In this document: one piece after another, positions 50,795 to 58,874 of the stretch | Layout: each line of letters opens with the position of its first letter | How positions within the stretch are numbered: position 1 is the stretch's first letter | The notes under the pieces: model-generated | Told to the model about the DNA's origin: nothing | Database searches by the model: none | Seen by the model: only the letters and a program-made list of their open reading frames with translations | Assembly: GCF_036227205.1 (NCBI RefSeq) | Contig: NZ_CP109442.1 | Coordinates: 6,014,001 to 6,078,000 of the forward strand | Origin: Amycolatopsis sp. NBC_01480 | GTDB lineage: Bacteria > Actinomycetota > Actinomycetes > Mycobacteriales > Pseudonocardiaceae | Reading direction: 5' to 3' | Length of the DNA stretch: 64,000 bases | Position numbers and translations under genes: made by a program

Positions 50795-51885
50795 CAGTAC
50801 GTCCGCTGGGTCGCCAGCTCGGTCAGCTCGGTCAGCGCCGCCGGGGCCGGCTCGGCCAGGTGGGCCCGCTCGAGCGCGGCCATCGCCGAGGACGTCAGCT
50901 CGGTGATGCGCCGCTCGATGGCGTCGACCGCGCCGACGGCCGTCAGCGCTTCGCGGACTGTGTCCACCGCCGCGTCGGACAGGTTGGCGGCGCCGATCGC
51001 TTCGGCGATCACTTGGGCCGCCGCGTCTTCACCGCGTTCTTTCGCCAGCTGCAAGCCCAGCGCGACGAGCAGGGTCCGCTTGCCCTCGCGCAGGTCGTCG
51101 CCCGCGGGCTTGCCCGTCACGGACGGGTCGCCGAACACGCCCAGGAGGTCGTCCCGCAGCTGGAACGCCACGCCGACGTCGCCGCCGAACTGCAGCAGCG
51201 TGCCGATCAGCTCCTCGTCCGCGCCGGCGAGCGCGGCGCCCAGGTGCAGCGGGCGCTGGACGGTGTACGCGGCGGTCTTGAGCCGGTCGATGCGCAGCGC
51301 GGCCTCGGGGGAGGCGTCGCCGACGGCCTGCGTGCGGACGTCGAGGTACTGCCCGGCGAGCACCTCGGTGCGCATCGCGCGCCACGCCGGGCGCGCCGCG
51401 GCGAGGGTTCCGGCGGGCAGCGGGGCGTCGGCGAACATGTCGTCGGCCCAGGCCAGCGCGAGGTCGCCGACCAGCACGGCGGTGGCCAGTCCGAACGCCG
51501 CGGGCGAGCCGAGCCAGCCCCGATCGGCGTGCAGCTTCGCCGAAGCGACGTGCACGGTCGGGTTGCCGCGGCGGGAGTCGGAGGAGTCGATCAGATCGTC
51601 GTGGATCAGCGCGCAGGCCTGGATCAGCTCGAGGCTCGACACCACCTGCAGCGCGCCCTCGGCTTCCGGCCCGGTGGCCGCGCCGCCGGCGCCGCGCCAG
51701 CCCCACCACGCGAACGTCGGCCGGATCCGCTTGCCGCCGCCCAGCACGAACCCGGACAGCGCCTCGATGCCGGCCGCCACGCTGGGCTCGGTGCGCACGA
51801 TCTGCTCGCCGGCCCGGCCCAGGAACGCGGCCAGCGCGCCCTCGACGCGGGCGGGCAGGTCGGCGTCGAATCCGGGCTCTTCCAT
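50794..51885 (-). CDS. idsA: Polyprenyl (geranylgeranyl) diphosphate synthase
   Basis: 363 aa. The first Asp-rich motif is IHDDLIDSSDSRRG (residues 96-100) and the second FQLRDDLLGVFGD (245-249). GGKRIRPTFAWWGW is the conserved N-terminal segment. It supplies GGPP for CrtB. It is the first gene of the operon idsA-crtI-crtB-LLM. Mycobacterium carries idsA2 near Rv2175c and pknL, so this placement is partly conserved. Confidence 0.93.
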   Translation of the reverse strand: MEEPGFDADLPARVEGALAAFLGRAGEQIVRTEPSVAAGIEALSGFVLGGGKRIRPTFAWWGWRGAGGAATGPEAEGALQVVSSLELIQACALIHDDLIDSSDSRRGNPTVHVASAKLHADRGWLGSPAAFGLATAVLVGDLALAWADDMFADAPLPAGTLAAARPAWRAMRTEVLAGQYLDVRTQAVGDASPEAALRIDRLKTAAYTVQRPLHLGAALAGADEELIGTLLQFGGDVGVAFQLRDDLLGVFGDPSVTGKPAGDDLREGKRTLLVALGLQLAKERGEDAAAQVIAEAIGAANLSDAAVDTVREALTAVGAVDAIERRITELTSSAMAALERAHLAEPAPAALTELTELATQRTY

Positions 51886-51952
51886 GCCTTCATCATCCGG
51901 GGCACCCGGCGGTCCGCTCGCGCCGGGTGCCCCGGATGTGGCGAACCAGACG

Positions 51953-52402
51953 TCAGGCGCGCGTCCACTCCGTGTGCACGTCGGGCCCGGTGCCGGTGCG
52001 CACGCGGAGCCGGAACAGGCCCTCGGGCGCGGGCCGCAGCGTGAACCAGCCGACCTCGTCGGCGGACGTGCTCGCGGCCACCCCGCCCGGGCCGCACAGC
52101 TCGACCGCGGCGGCCGACGGCGGGACGAGCTGTCCCAGCAGCGCGTCCGGCGTCAGCTCCACGGAGACGGTGAGGCCGCCGGCGGTGAAGGTCAGCGAAC
52201 GGTGCCCGCCGGTGCCCGCGCGGGTGCCGGCGGGCGCGGTGGCGGAGTCGGCCGCCAGCTCGGCCAGCTCGGCGTCGACCGAGTGCCAGGTGAAGGCCGA
52301 TTTCGCCGCGGTGACAAAGCTTTCCGGCACTTCCCGCCGCTCACGCAGCGCGTCGCCGAGGTCGGCCAGCAGCCGCTCGTCGGAGTCCCAGTGGTCCGGC
52401 AT
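51953..52402 (-). CDS. Small partner protein of the protease-sigma fusion
   Basis: 149 aa. The N-terminal half is helical (DERLLADLGDALRERREVPE then AFTWHSVDAELAELAADS); the C-terminal half is beta-rich (RSLTFTAGGLTVSVELTPDA and WFTLRPAPEGLFRLRVRTG). There is no membrane segment or known motif. It begins 1 bp after the stop of the fusion gene, so it is certainly co-transcribed. Proteins in this position next to ECF sigma genes often regulate the sigma factor; that role here is inferred. Confidence 0.7.
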   Translation of the reverse strand: MPDHWDSDERLLADLGDALRERREVPESFVTAAKSAFTWHSVDAELAELAADSATAPAGTRAGTGGHRSLTFTAGGLTVSVELTPDALLGQLVPPSAAAVELCGPGGVAASTSADEVGWFTLRPAPEGLFRLRVRTGTGPDVHTEWTRA

Positions 52403-52403
52403 C

Positions 52404-54152
52404 TCAGGCTCCCGCCGTGGTCGGGGCCAGCGCGGCGACGGGCGGGCTGCGGCGCAGCAGGCCGAGGCAGCGCAGCCGGTTGGGGCCGATGCCGCCGACC
52501 GCCATGCCGAGCTGCTCGCTGATCCGCGCGTACGCCACCGGCGGATCGTCGAACAGCATCTCCAGCAGCCGCCGGCAGCGTTCGGGCAGCGTGGCGAAAC
52601 CCCGTCGCAGCGCGAGCCGGCGCTCTTCGGCCAGCAGCCACTCGTCCGCCGCCGCGACGGCCTCGTCGGGGAAGGGGTCGTCCTCGACCGGGATCTGGCG
52701 CAGCTTCGCGCGAAGCAGGCGAAGGCACTCGTGACGGGTGGTCGTCGCGAGCCAGCCGGGCAGCGCGGCGGGCTCGCGGAGCCGGCCCAGCTGCTCGACC
52801 AGCCGCAGCCAGACCGCGGCGCCGACGTCGTCCGCGTCCGCACCGGAGAGCCGGTGCCGGCCGCAGACGGCCCAGACCAGCGGCGCGTACCGCTCGACGC
52901 CTGAATCCGGGTCGTCCAGCACCAGTTCGAACGCCTCCGCGGGGCTCACCCGGCCGGGCACGGTCCGCGCCGCCACCATCCCGGTCACCCAGGCGGCGGC
53001 GAACGAGGTGCCGGTCCACTTCGCCCAGCCGCCCGGGTAGGCCCCGCGCACCTCGAACCCGACCGCCTGGCAGGACACCCACGGCGCGTCCGGGCTGAAC
53101 GGCAGCCGGATGCCGTCGCGGTCCATCGCGCCGACCGCGACCACCCCGGGCAGGGCGGCGGGCCACATCGGGGTGGTGCCGGTCAGCAGCGGGTCCGCGG
53201 TCTCCCCGTGGTTGCCGGCCGCCGCGATCACGAGCACCCGGCGGGGCAGCCGGTCCACCGCGCGGCGCAGGACCAGCGACGGGGCGCCGTCGAGGGTGTG
53301 CGACGCCAGGGAGAGGTTCAGGATGTCGGCCCGGTCGCCGAGCCGCACGATCTCCTGCGCCACCTCCCACTCGGTCGCCTCGCTGGTCGCGCTGTCGAGC
53401 GCGCCGTCGGCCTCGATCCGCGCCGCGGGGGCGTGCCCGAGGATCACCGAGCAGACGAACGTGCCGTGCCCGGCCCGGGTGGTCAGCAGCGTGGTCCCCT
53501 TCGTGTGCCATTCGCGGGTCGAGACGTCGCGGCCGGTGAACACCGGGTGCCGGAACAGCGGCGTATCGATCATCGCCACGGCGACCCCCGCCCCGGTCAT
53601 CGCGTCCGCGGCGGGCTGGTCCACCGGGCCCGCGTCCATCGGGTCGCCCACGGTCATCGGCTTCGACCCGTCGGTGCCGATCGCGCCCGTGCCCATCGGC
53701 TTGGACCCGGCGGGCTCGACCACGATCGGCCCGATCCCGCCCATGGGCTTCGATCCGGCAGGCGCGATCGCGCCGGCACCCATGGGCTTGGACCCGGCGG
53801 GCTCGATCGGGCCCGCGCTCATCGGCTTCGACCCGGCGGACCCGATGGAACCGAGGGTCGACCAGTGCAGGTCCACTTCCGGCTGCCAGCCGCCCGCGGA
53901 CGTGGCGAAGGCCGCGCGGAGCTGGGCCGGCAGGTCGGCGACCTCGCCGGCCAGGCGCGTCACTCCGGTCAGCCGGGCGAGGCCGAGCCGGGTGTCTTCG
54001 ACGACCTCCGCCCAGTCCGTTTTCAGCTCGCGCAGCGCGCCGAGCACCACGGCCAGGTCGTCGCTGTCGACGATCAGCTCGTCGGGGAGGGGCTTCAGCT
54101 CGGCGGCGAGCGGGAGGGTCTGCCCGTTCGGCTGTTCCGGTGTTTCGGTCAT
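52404..54152 (-). CDS. Subtilisin-like (S8) protease fused to an ECF-type sigma factor
   Basis: 582 aa in one open frame. Residues 1-100 are helical. Residues 107-166 hold five GSKPM repeats. The S8 domain spans about 188-400 with Asp196 (AMIDTP), His229 (RAGHGTF), oxyanion Asn314 (AAGNHG) and Ser383 (WTGTSFAAAWV), all intact. Region 2 of a sigma-70 ECF factor follows at about 415-485 (YAPLVWAVCGRHRLSGADAD then DVGAAVWLRLVEQL), and region 4 at about 505-568 (LPERCRRLLEML and ISEQLGMAVGGIGPNRLRCL). I know of no standard family with this order. Autoproteolysis or cleavage by the neighbouring CHAT protease could free the sigma part. The ATG has AGAGGA upstream. Confidence 0.85.
   Translation of the reverse strand: MTETPEQPNGQTLPLAAELKPLPDELIVDSDDLAVVLGALRELKTDWAEVVEDTRLGLARLTGVTRLAGEVADLPAQLRAAFATSAGGWQPEVDLHWSTLGSIGSAGSKPMSAGPIEPAGSKPMGAGAIAPAGSKPMGGIGPIVVEPAGSKPMGTGAIGTDGSKPMTVGDPMDAGPVDQPAADAMTGAGVAVAMIDTPLFRHPVFTGRDVSTREWHTKGTTLLTTRAGHGTFVCSVILGHAPAARIEADGALDSATSEATEWEVAQEIVRLGDRADILNLSLASHTLDGAPSLVLRRAVDRLPRRVLVIAAAGNHGETADPLLTGTTPMWPAALPGVVAVGAMDRDGIRLPFSPDAPWVSCQAVGFEVRGAYPGGWAKWTGTSFAAAWVTGMVAARTVPGRVSPAEAFELVLDDPDSGVERYAPLVWAVCGRHRLSGADADDVGAAVWLRLVEQLGRLREPAALPGWLATTTRHECLRLLRAKLRQIPVEDDPFPDEAVAAADEWLLAEERRLALRRGFATLPERCRRLLEMLFDDPPVAYARISEQLGMAVGGIGPNRLRCLGLLRRSPPVAALAPTTAGA
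53655..53834 (-). repeat. In-frame repeats encoding five GSKPM motifs
   Basis: Within the protease-sigma gene, the pentapeptide GSKPM occurs at residues 107, 120, 133, 149 and 162, steps of 13, 13, 16 and 13. Between them lie Gly/Ala/Pro-rich spacers such as PAGSKPMGAGAIA. It forms a flexible linker between the helical N terminus and the protease. Confidence 0.85.
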
Positions 54153-54198
54153 TTCGCCTACATTCCTCTGAGGTGGTCTTCCCCTATCGGAGTCGCGA

Positions 54199-56823
54199 AT
54201 GCGCGCTGTGATGCATCACCCCGGCGCAAAAGAACGGGCGGACGCCGCGGTTCGGCTCGCCGACCTCGACCCGGCCCGGGCACCTGGGCCGGCGCGTGAA
54301 GCGGTGGCCGCGGCGGTGCGGGAGCGCGACGCGGCGGCCGAGTCCGTCGCCGAGCGGGCCTGGGGACACGCCCTCCTGCACTGCGGCGAGATGGACGACG
54401 CGCTGCGCCACTTCCGCCGTTCGGTGCGGTGCGCCGAGCGCGCGGGCTCGGCGGCGCTCGCGGCCGAGGCGCGGATGAAAATGGCGTTCGCGCTGCTGCA
54501 ACGAGGCCGTCCCACCACGGCGTTGCGGGAAATCGACCTCGCGGTGCCCGACCTCGACGGCGCGACGGCCGGCCGCGCGCTCGCACAGCGCGCGATCGTG
54601 CTGCACATGGACGGCCGGCTCGACGAGGCGCTCGCCCAGTTCGACGCCGTGCTGCCGACCCTGCGGGAGACCGGCGACCTGCTCGGCGTCCAGCGGCTGC
54701 TGATCAACCGCGCGTTCCTGCTGGCCGACCGGCACGCGTTCGCGGCGGCCGAAGCGGACCTGCTGGAGGCCGGACGGCTCGCGCGGCAGCTCGGCCGCGA
54801 GCTCACCGAGGGCATCGTCGCCGAGAACCTGGGCCTGGTGGAGACGTTGCGCGGGGACATCCCGGCCGCGCTGGCGCAGCTCGGCCGCGCCGAGCGGATC
54901 ATTGCCGAGCACGGCGCGCAGCTGGGCTGGGTGCAGCGCCATCGGGCCGAGCTGCTGCTCTCGGCCGGGCTCGTCGCCGAGGCCCGCGACGCCGCCGAAC
55001 GGGCTGTCGCCACTTGCCGACGGGAGCGCCGCCTGCTGGGGGTGCCCGAGGTGCGGCTGGTGCTTTCCCAGGCCGCGTCGCTGAGCGAAGACACCGTCAC
55101 AGCCGTGGCGCAGGCGCGGGCGGCCGGGCGTGAGTTCGCCCGCCAGGGCCGGGCCGCGTGGGCCGAGCTGGCCTACCTGACCGGGCTGCGCGCGCGGTGG
55201 ACCTCCGGCCCGCCGCCGCGGGTCTCGTCCGCCCGGATCGCCGGGATGGTGCGGGTGCTGGCGGGCGCGGGCTGGCCCGCGGCCGAGCTGGAGGCCCGCC
55301 TGTTCGCCGGTCGGCTCGCGCTCGCCCGCCGTGACCCCGAACGCGGCCGCGAGCTGCTCCGGGAGGCGTCCACGGCCCGGCGTCGCGGACCAGCGACCTT
55401 GCGGGCTCGCGGCTGGTACGCGGAAGCGTTGCTGCGTAAGGATTTCGGGGATCACGCGGGAGTCGTCCACGCGGCCCGGTCCGGCCTGCGAGTGCTCGAC
55501 GACCACGGGGCCGCCCTCGGCGCCGCGGACCTGCGCGCGCGTACGGCCGCGCAGCGCACCGACCTCGCCGAGCTGGGCCTGCGCACGGCTGTTGCGGGCG
55601 GGCGCGCGGACGCGGTGTTCGAGTGGGCCGAGCGCGGCCGGGCCAGCCGCCTGGCGCGTCCACCGGTCCGTCCGCCGGACGACGAGGTGCTCGCCCGGCT
55701 GCTCGCCGAATTGCGTTCCACCGCAAGGGAAGCCGAGAACGCGTCCGGTCCCGCGAAGATGCTGCCTCGCCAGGCCGCGCTGGAACGGCGGATCCGCGAC
55801 CACATCCGGCTGAGCCGGTCGGCCGGCGCCCCGGCGACCGAGCCGGTGCGGGTGGCCGAGCTGGGCCGCGCCCTCGGCGAGCGCGCGCTGGTCGAATGGC
55901 TCCGCCTCGACGGCGAGCTCCAGGCGCTCACCCTGGTCGACGGCCGGCTGCGGCGGCACGAGCTGGGCCCCGCCGCGCGGGTGGCGGACCTGCTCGACCG
56001 GCTGCCGTTCGCCTTGCACCGCATGGCTGACGTCGCCGCGGCCCCGGCCTCGGCGGCTGCCGCCGAGCACCTGCTGGCGAACGCCGCGGGCCGGCTCGAC
56101 GAAGCGCTGTTCGGCCCGTTGCCCGAGCTGGCGGGACGCCCGCTGGTGGTGGTGCCGACCGGGATCCTGCACAGCCTGCCGTGGTCGGTGCTGCCCTCGT
56201 GCGCCGGCCGGGCGGTCGCCGTTTCGCCGTCGGCCACGCTCTGGCACGCGGCGAACGCCCGCGAGCCCGCCACCGGCCCGGTCACCGTGGCCGCCGGCCC
56301 CGGGCTCGCCGGCGCGGGCGCCGAGGCCGAGGCGATCGCCGCGATCCACCACGTGCAGCCGATCACGGAAGCGACCGTGGACGTCGTGCTCGCCGAACTG
56401 GCCAAGGCGCGGCTGGCGCACCTCGCCGCCCACGGCACGCTGGCCGTCGACCACCCGCTGTTCTCCAGCCTCCGGCTGCACGACGGGCCGCTGCTCGCCT
56501 ACGACCTCGACCGGCTCGGCCGGGTGCCGCACACGGTCGTGCTCGCCGCCTGCGACAGCGGCCGCTCGGTCGTCTGCACCGGCGACGAACTGCTCGGGCT
56601 GGGCGCGGCCTTCGTCGCGAACGGCGCCGCGCAGCTCGTCGCCTCCGTGGTGCCGATCCCGGACGCCGAGACGGCGCCACTGATGGTGGAGCTGCACCGG
56701 CTGCTCGCCGGCGGGCACCCGGCGGCCGTCGCGCTGGCCCGCGCCCAGCAGGCGGTGCGGGGCCACGGCCCGGCCGCGGCCGCCGCGGCGGCAGGTTTCG
56801 TCTGCGTCGGCGCCGGTTCCTGA
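54199..56823 (+). CDS. TPR-CHAT protein (caspase-like protease)
   Basis: 874 aa. The first ~450 residues are tetratricopeptide-type helical repeats (for example AWGHALLHCGEMDDALRHFR and ALAQRAIVLHMDGRLDEALA). The C-terminal CHAT domain has the caspase-like dyad: His745 in HLAAHGTLAVDHP and Cys785 in VLAACDSGRS. LVVVPTGILHSLPWSVLP is also typical. CHAT proteases are peptidases activated through attached sensor repeats. It starts 46 bp from the divergent protease-sigma gene, so it is a natural candidate for the activating protease. GTPase and membrane-protein genes follow it. Confidence 0.92.
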   Translation: MRAVMHHPGAKERADAAVRLADLDPARAPGPAREAVAAAVRERDAAAESVAERAWGHALLHCGEMDDALRHFRRSVRCAERAGSAALAAEARMKMAFALLQRGRPTTALREIDLAVPDLDGATAGRALAQRAIVLHMDGRLDEALAQFDAVLPTLRETGDLLGVQRLLINRAFLLADRHAFAAAEADLLEAGRLARQLGRELTEGIVAENLGLVETLRGDIPAALAQLGRAERIIAEHGAQLGWVQRHRAELLLSAGLVAEARDAAERAVATCRRERRLLGVPEVRLVLSQAASLSEDTVTAVAQARAAGREFARQGRAAWAELAYLTGLRARWTSGPPPRVSSARIAGMVRVLAGAGWPAAELEARLFAGRLALARRDPERGRELLREASTARRRGPATLRARGWYAEALLRKDFGDHAGVVHAARSGLRVLDDHGAALGAADLRARTAAQRTDLAELGLRTAVAGGRADAVFEWAERGRASRLARPPVRPPDDEVLARLLAELRSTAREAENASGPAKMLPRQAALERRIRDHIRLSRSAGAPATEPVRVAELGRALGERALVEWLRLDGELQALTLVDGRLRRHELGPAARVADLLDRLPFALHRMADVAAAPASAAAAEHLLANAAGRLDEALFGPLPELAGRPLVVVPTGILHSLPWSVLPSCAGRAVAVSPSATLWHAANAREPATGPVTVAAGPGLAGAGAEAEAIAAIHHVQPITEATVDVVLAELAKARLAHLAAHGTLAVDHPLFSSLRLHDGPLLAYDLDRLGRVPHTVVLAACDSGRSVVCTGDELLGLGAAFVANGAAQLVASVVPIPDAETAPLMVELHRLLAGGHPAAVALARAQQAVRGHGPAAAAAAAGFVCVGAGS

Positions 56824-56895
56824 AACTCACGAACCGGCTGTATCACCGCGTCCGCCCGCCACTCCGTCTGGCGGAGAGGGAGAGGTGAGGCGACC

Positions 56896-58176
56896 ATGAC
56901 GATCCTGCTGCCGATGCTCGTGACCGTCCTCGTCGCGCTGGCCATCGCACTGGCCCTGCGGCGCCGGAAACGCAAGCACACCAAGGAGAACCTGGCCGGA
57001 CCGCCCGGCGGCATCCCGGCGTTCCGCATCGTGACGCTCGGCCTCCAGGGCTCGGGCAAGACGTTGCTGCTGACCGGGATCTACCGCCGCCTGCAGACGC
57101 CGGCCGACCGCGGCTTCTACCTGCGCGTGCCGCACGAGCAGCTGATCGAGCTGAACCGCTGGTACCGCAAGGCCGCCGACGTCAACGAGGAGTGGCCGCG
57201 CGGGACCACCCGCGGCGAGCTGCGCGAGTTCGAGTTCAGCGTGATGACCCAGGTCGGCGCGGACGCCGAGCCCGTGGTGAAGCTCGGTTACCTCGAGTAC
57301 CCCGGCGAGCTGCTGACCGACCCGGACGCGCCCGGCTCCACCGCGCAGGCCACCCTGCTCAAGGCGATCGCCGGCGCCGACGCGCTGGTCGGCATCATCG
57401 ACGGCTTCCGCCTGCTCCAGGCCCACAACGGCGACCAGCGCGGGCAGCTGATGCTCGAGGCCTCGCTCGACGCGATGATCAACGCGATGCTGCCGGTGCG
57501 CAGCCCGATCGTCTTCGTGATCACCAAGTGGGACCTGCTCGACCACCTGCACCCGGACGAGAACGAGCGGCTGCGGATGGTGCGCGAGCGGCTGATGGAC
57601 ACGCCCGGGTTCGCCGACCTGGTCAAGGTCCACAGCACCCGGCGGATCGTCCGGCTGATCCCGGTCACCGCCGTCGGCCACGACTTCGCCGAGTACCGCG
57701 ACGGCGCGGTGCGCAAGAACCCCGGCGGCCGGTTCCGGCCGTCGAACGTCGAGGCCGCGCTTTCGGTGGTGGTGCCGGACATCCTGCGCCAGACCGAGAT
57801 GTCGCTCGACCACGCGACGCGGGCCGAACTGCTGGCCGCGGCGCAGCGCCGGGTGCGGATGGGGCCGGGGGAGGCGTTGCGGACGCTCGGCACGTACGTC
57901 ACCGGGAAGGCCGCGCGGATCCTGATGTCCGCGGTCGGCGCGGGCGTGATCGCGGAATCCGGCCTGTCGCTGCTGCTCGACACACTCGGCCCGCGCGGTT
58001 ACGACCCGGCCGAGCACAGCGCCCGGCTGGCGCGCCTGGGCGAGGCGGACCGCCGGGCGGAGGAGTTCGTCCAGGCCCGGCGCCGGGTCGTCGGCGAGCT
58101 GCAACGGCAGGTCGCGGTGCTCGAGGCGAAGCTGCCCGACTCCCGCCTCGGCGGCGACCGCTGGGGTGACTGGTGA
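56896..58176 (+). CDS. Membrane-anchored TRAFAC-like P-loop GTPase
   Basis: 426 aa. An N-terminal transmembrane helix (residues 3-21) is followed by a basic patch RRRKRKHTK. The GTPase domain has P-loop GLQGSGKT (49-56), YPGE at 135-138 in the switch II position (a DxxG variant), and ITKWD (TKxD, 210-213) for guanine recognition. The C-terminal part is helical. It looks like the GTPases of actinobacterial conflict or signalling gene sets. It follows the CHAT gene by 72 bp and overlaps the next gene by 4 bp. Confidence 0.8.
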   Translation: MTILLPMLVTVLVALAIALALRRRKRKHTKENLAGPPGGIPAFRIVTLGLQGSGKTLLLTGIYRRLQTPADRGFYLRVPHEQLIELNRWYRKAADVNEEWPRGTTRGELREFEFSVMTQVGADAEPVVKLGYLEYPGELLTDPDAPGSTAQATLLKAIAGADALVGIIDGFRLLQAHNGDQRGQLMLEASLDAMINAMLPVRSPIVFVITKWDLLDHLHPDENERLRMVRERLMDTPGFADLVKVHSTRRIVRLIPVTAVGHDFAEYRDGAVRKNPGGRFRPSNVEAALSVVVPDILRQTEMSLDHATRAELLAAAQRRVRMGPGEALRTLGTYVTGKAARILMSAVGAGVIAESGLSLLLDTLGPRGYDPAEHSARLARLGEADRRAEEFVQARRRVVGELQRQVAVLEAKLPDSRLGGDRWGDW

Positions 58177-58874
58177 ACGGCGAGGCGTGGCCGTTCCTGG
58201 TGGCGCGGGGACGGCGGCGCGGCTACTCGGCGCTGCTCGTGCCGGGCTTCCTCGGCGAGCACGGGTTCCTGGAGGAAACCGCCGTGCCGCTGGACGAAGT
58301 GTCCTTCCACACCGCCTCGACCCCGTTCGGCTCGCTCACCTGGGCCGAGCACGCGGTGACGGCGGCCGACGCCGGCGGCGAGCCCCGCGACGAGCACGGC
58401 CGCCCGCTCGTCCTGCTGCACGGGTTCCTCTGCCCGCACGGTGAACCGGACGACGCCCGCGCCGCCCTCGCCCGGACGGACTTGCTCGCGCTGGCCGTCT
58501 ACCGCCGGTTCCTCGACGCCGAGGAGGCGTTCCGGGCGGAGGCGTCGGCGCCGTTCGAGGTCGGCCTGGCCCGGGTCGCGGCACCCCGGTCCGCGCCGCC
58601 GCCGCGTCCGCCCGTCGGGATTTCGGCCCCGCCGCGGGAAAAGCCGCGGCGCGGGCTGGTCTGGGCGGGGGCCGCCGCGGTGGTGGCCGGCGCCGTCGTC
58701 GCGGTGATCACGCTGGTGTCGGCGGGCAGCGGCCCGGAACCGGCGCCGGCGTGCCCGCGGGACGTGGTGACGCTGTCGCCGCTGCCCTCGCCGGTGGCGA
58801 CCTGCGTGCTCGACGGGAAGGTCGTCGGCTACTCACCCCAGAAGGCCCCGGTCAGCCCGACCCCGCGGAAGTAG
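58173..58874 (+). CDS. Bitopic membrane protein coupled to the GTPase
   Basis: 233 aa. The N-terminal cytoplasmic domain (about 1-135) begins VNGEAWPFLVARGRRRGYSA and contains GRPLVLLHGFLCPHG. After a Pro-rich linker there is one membrane helix at about 161-183 and a short extracellular tail with two Cys. I do not recognise the domain. The GTG start overlaps the GTPase stop by 4 bp, so both products are made together and probably interact at the membrane. Its last 46 bp overlap the convergent MerB-like gene. Confidence 0.75.
   Translation: MNGEAWPFLVARGRRRGYSALLVPGFLGEHGFLEETAVPLDEVSFHTASTPFGSLTWAEHAVTAADAGGEPRDEHGRPLVLLHGFLCPHGEPDDARAALARTDLLALAVYRRFLDAEEAFRAEASAPFEVGLARVAAPRSAPPPRPPVGISAPPREKPRRGLVWAGAAAVVAGAVVAVITLVSAGSGPEPAPACPRDVVTLSPLPSPVATCVLDGKVVGYSPQKAPVSPTPRK

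Noticed and set aside
54184..56766. Long minus-strand frame opposite the CHAT gene
   Set aside because: The plus-strand frame has TPR repeats and an intact CHAT dyad; the antisense translation is Arg/Gly/His-rich without motifs.
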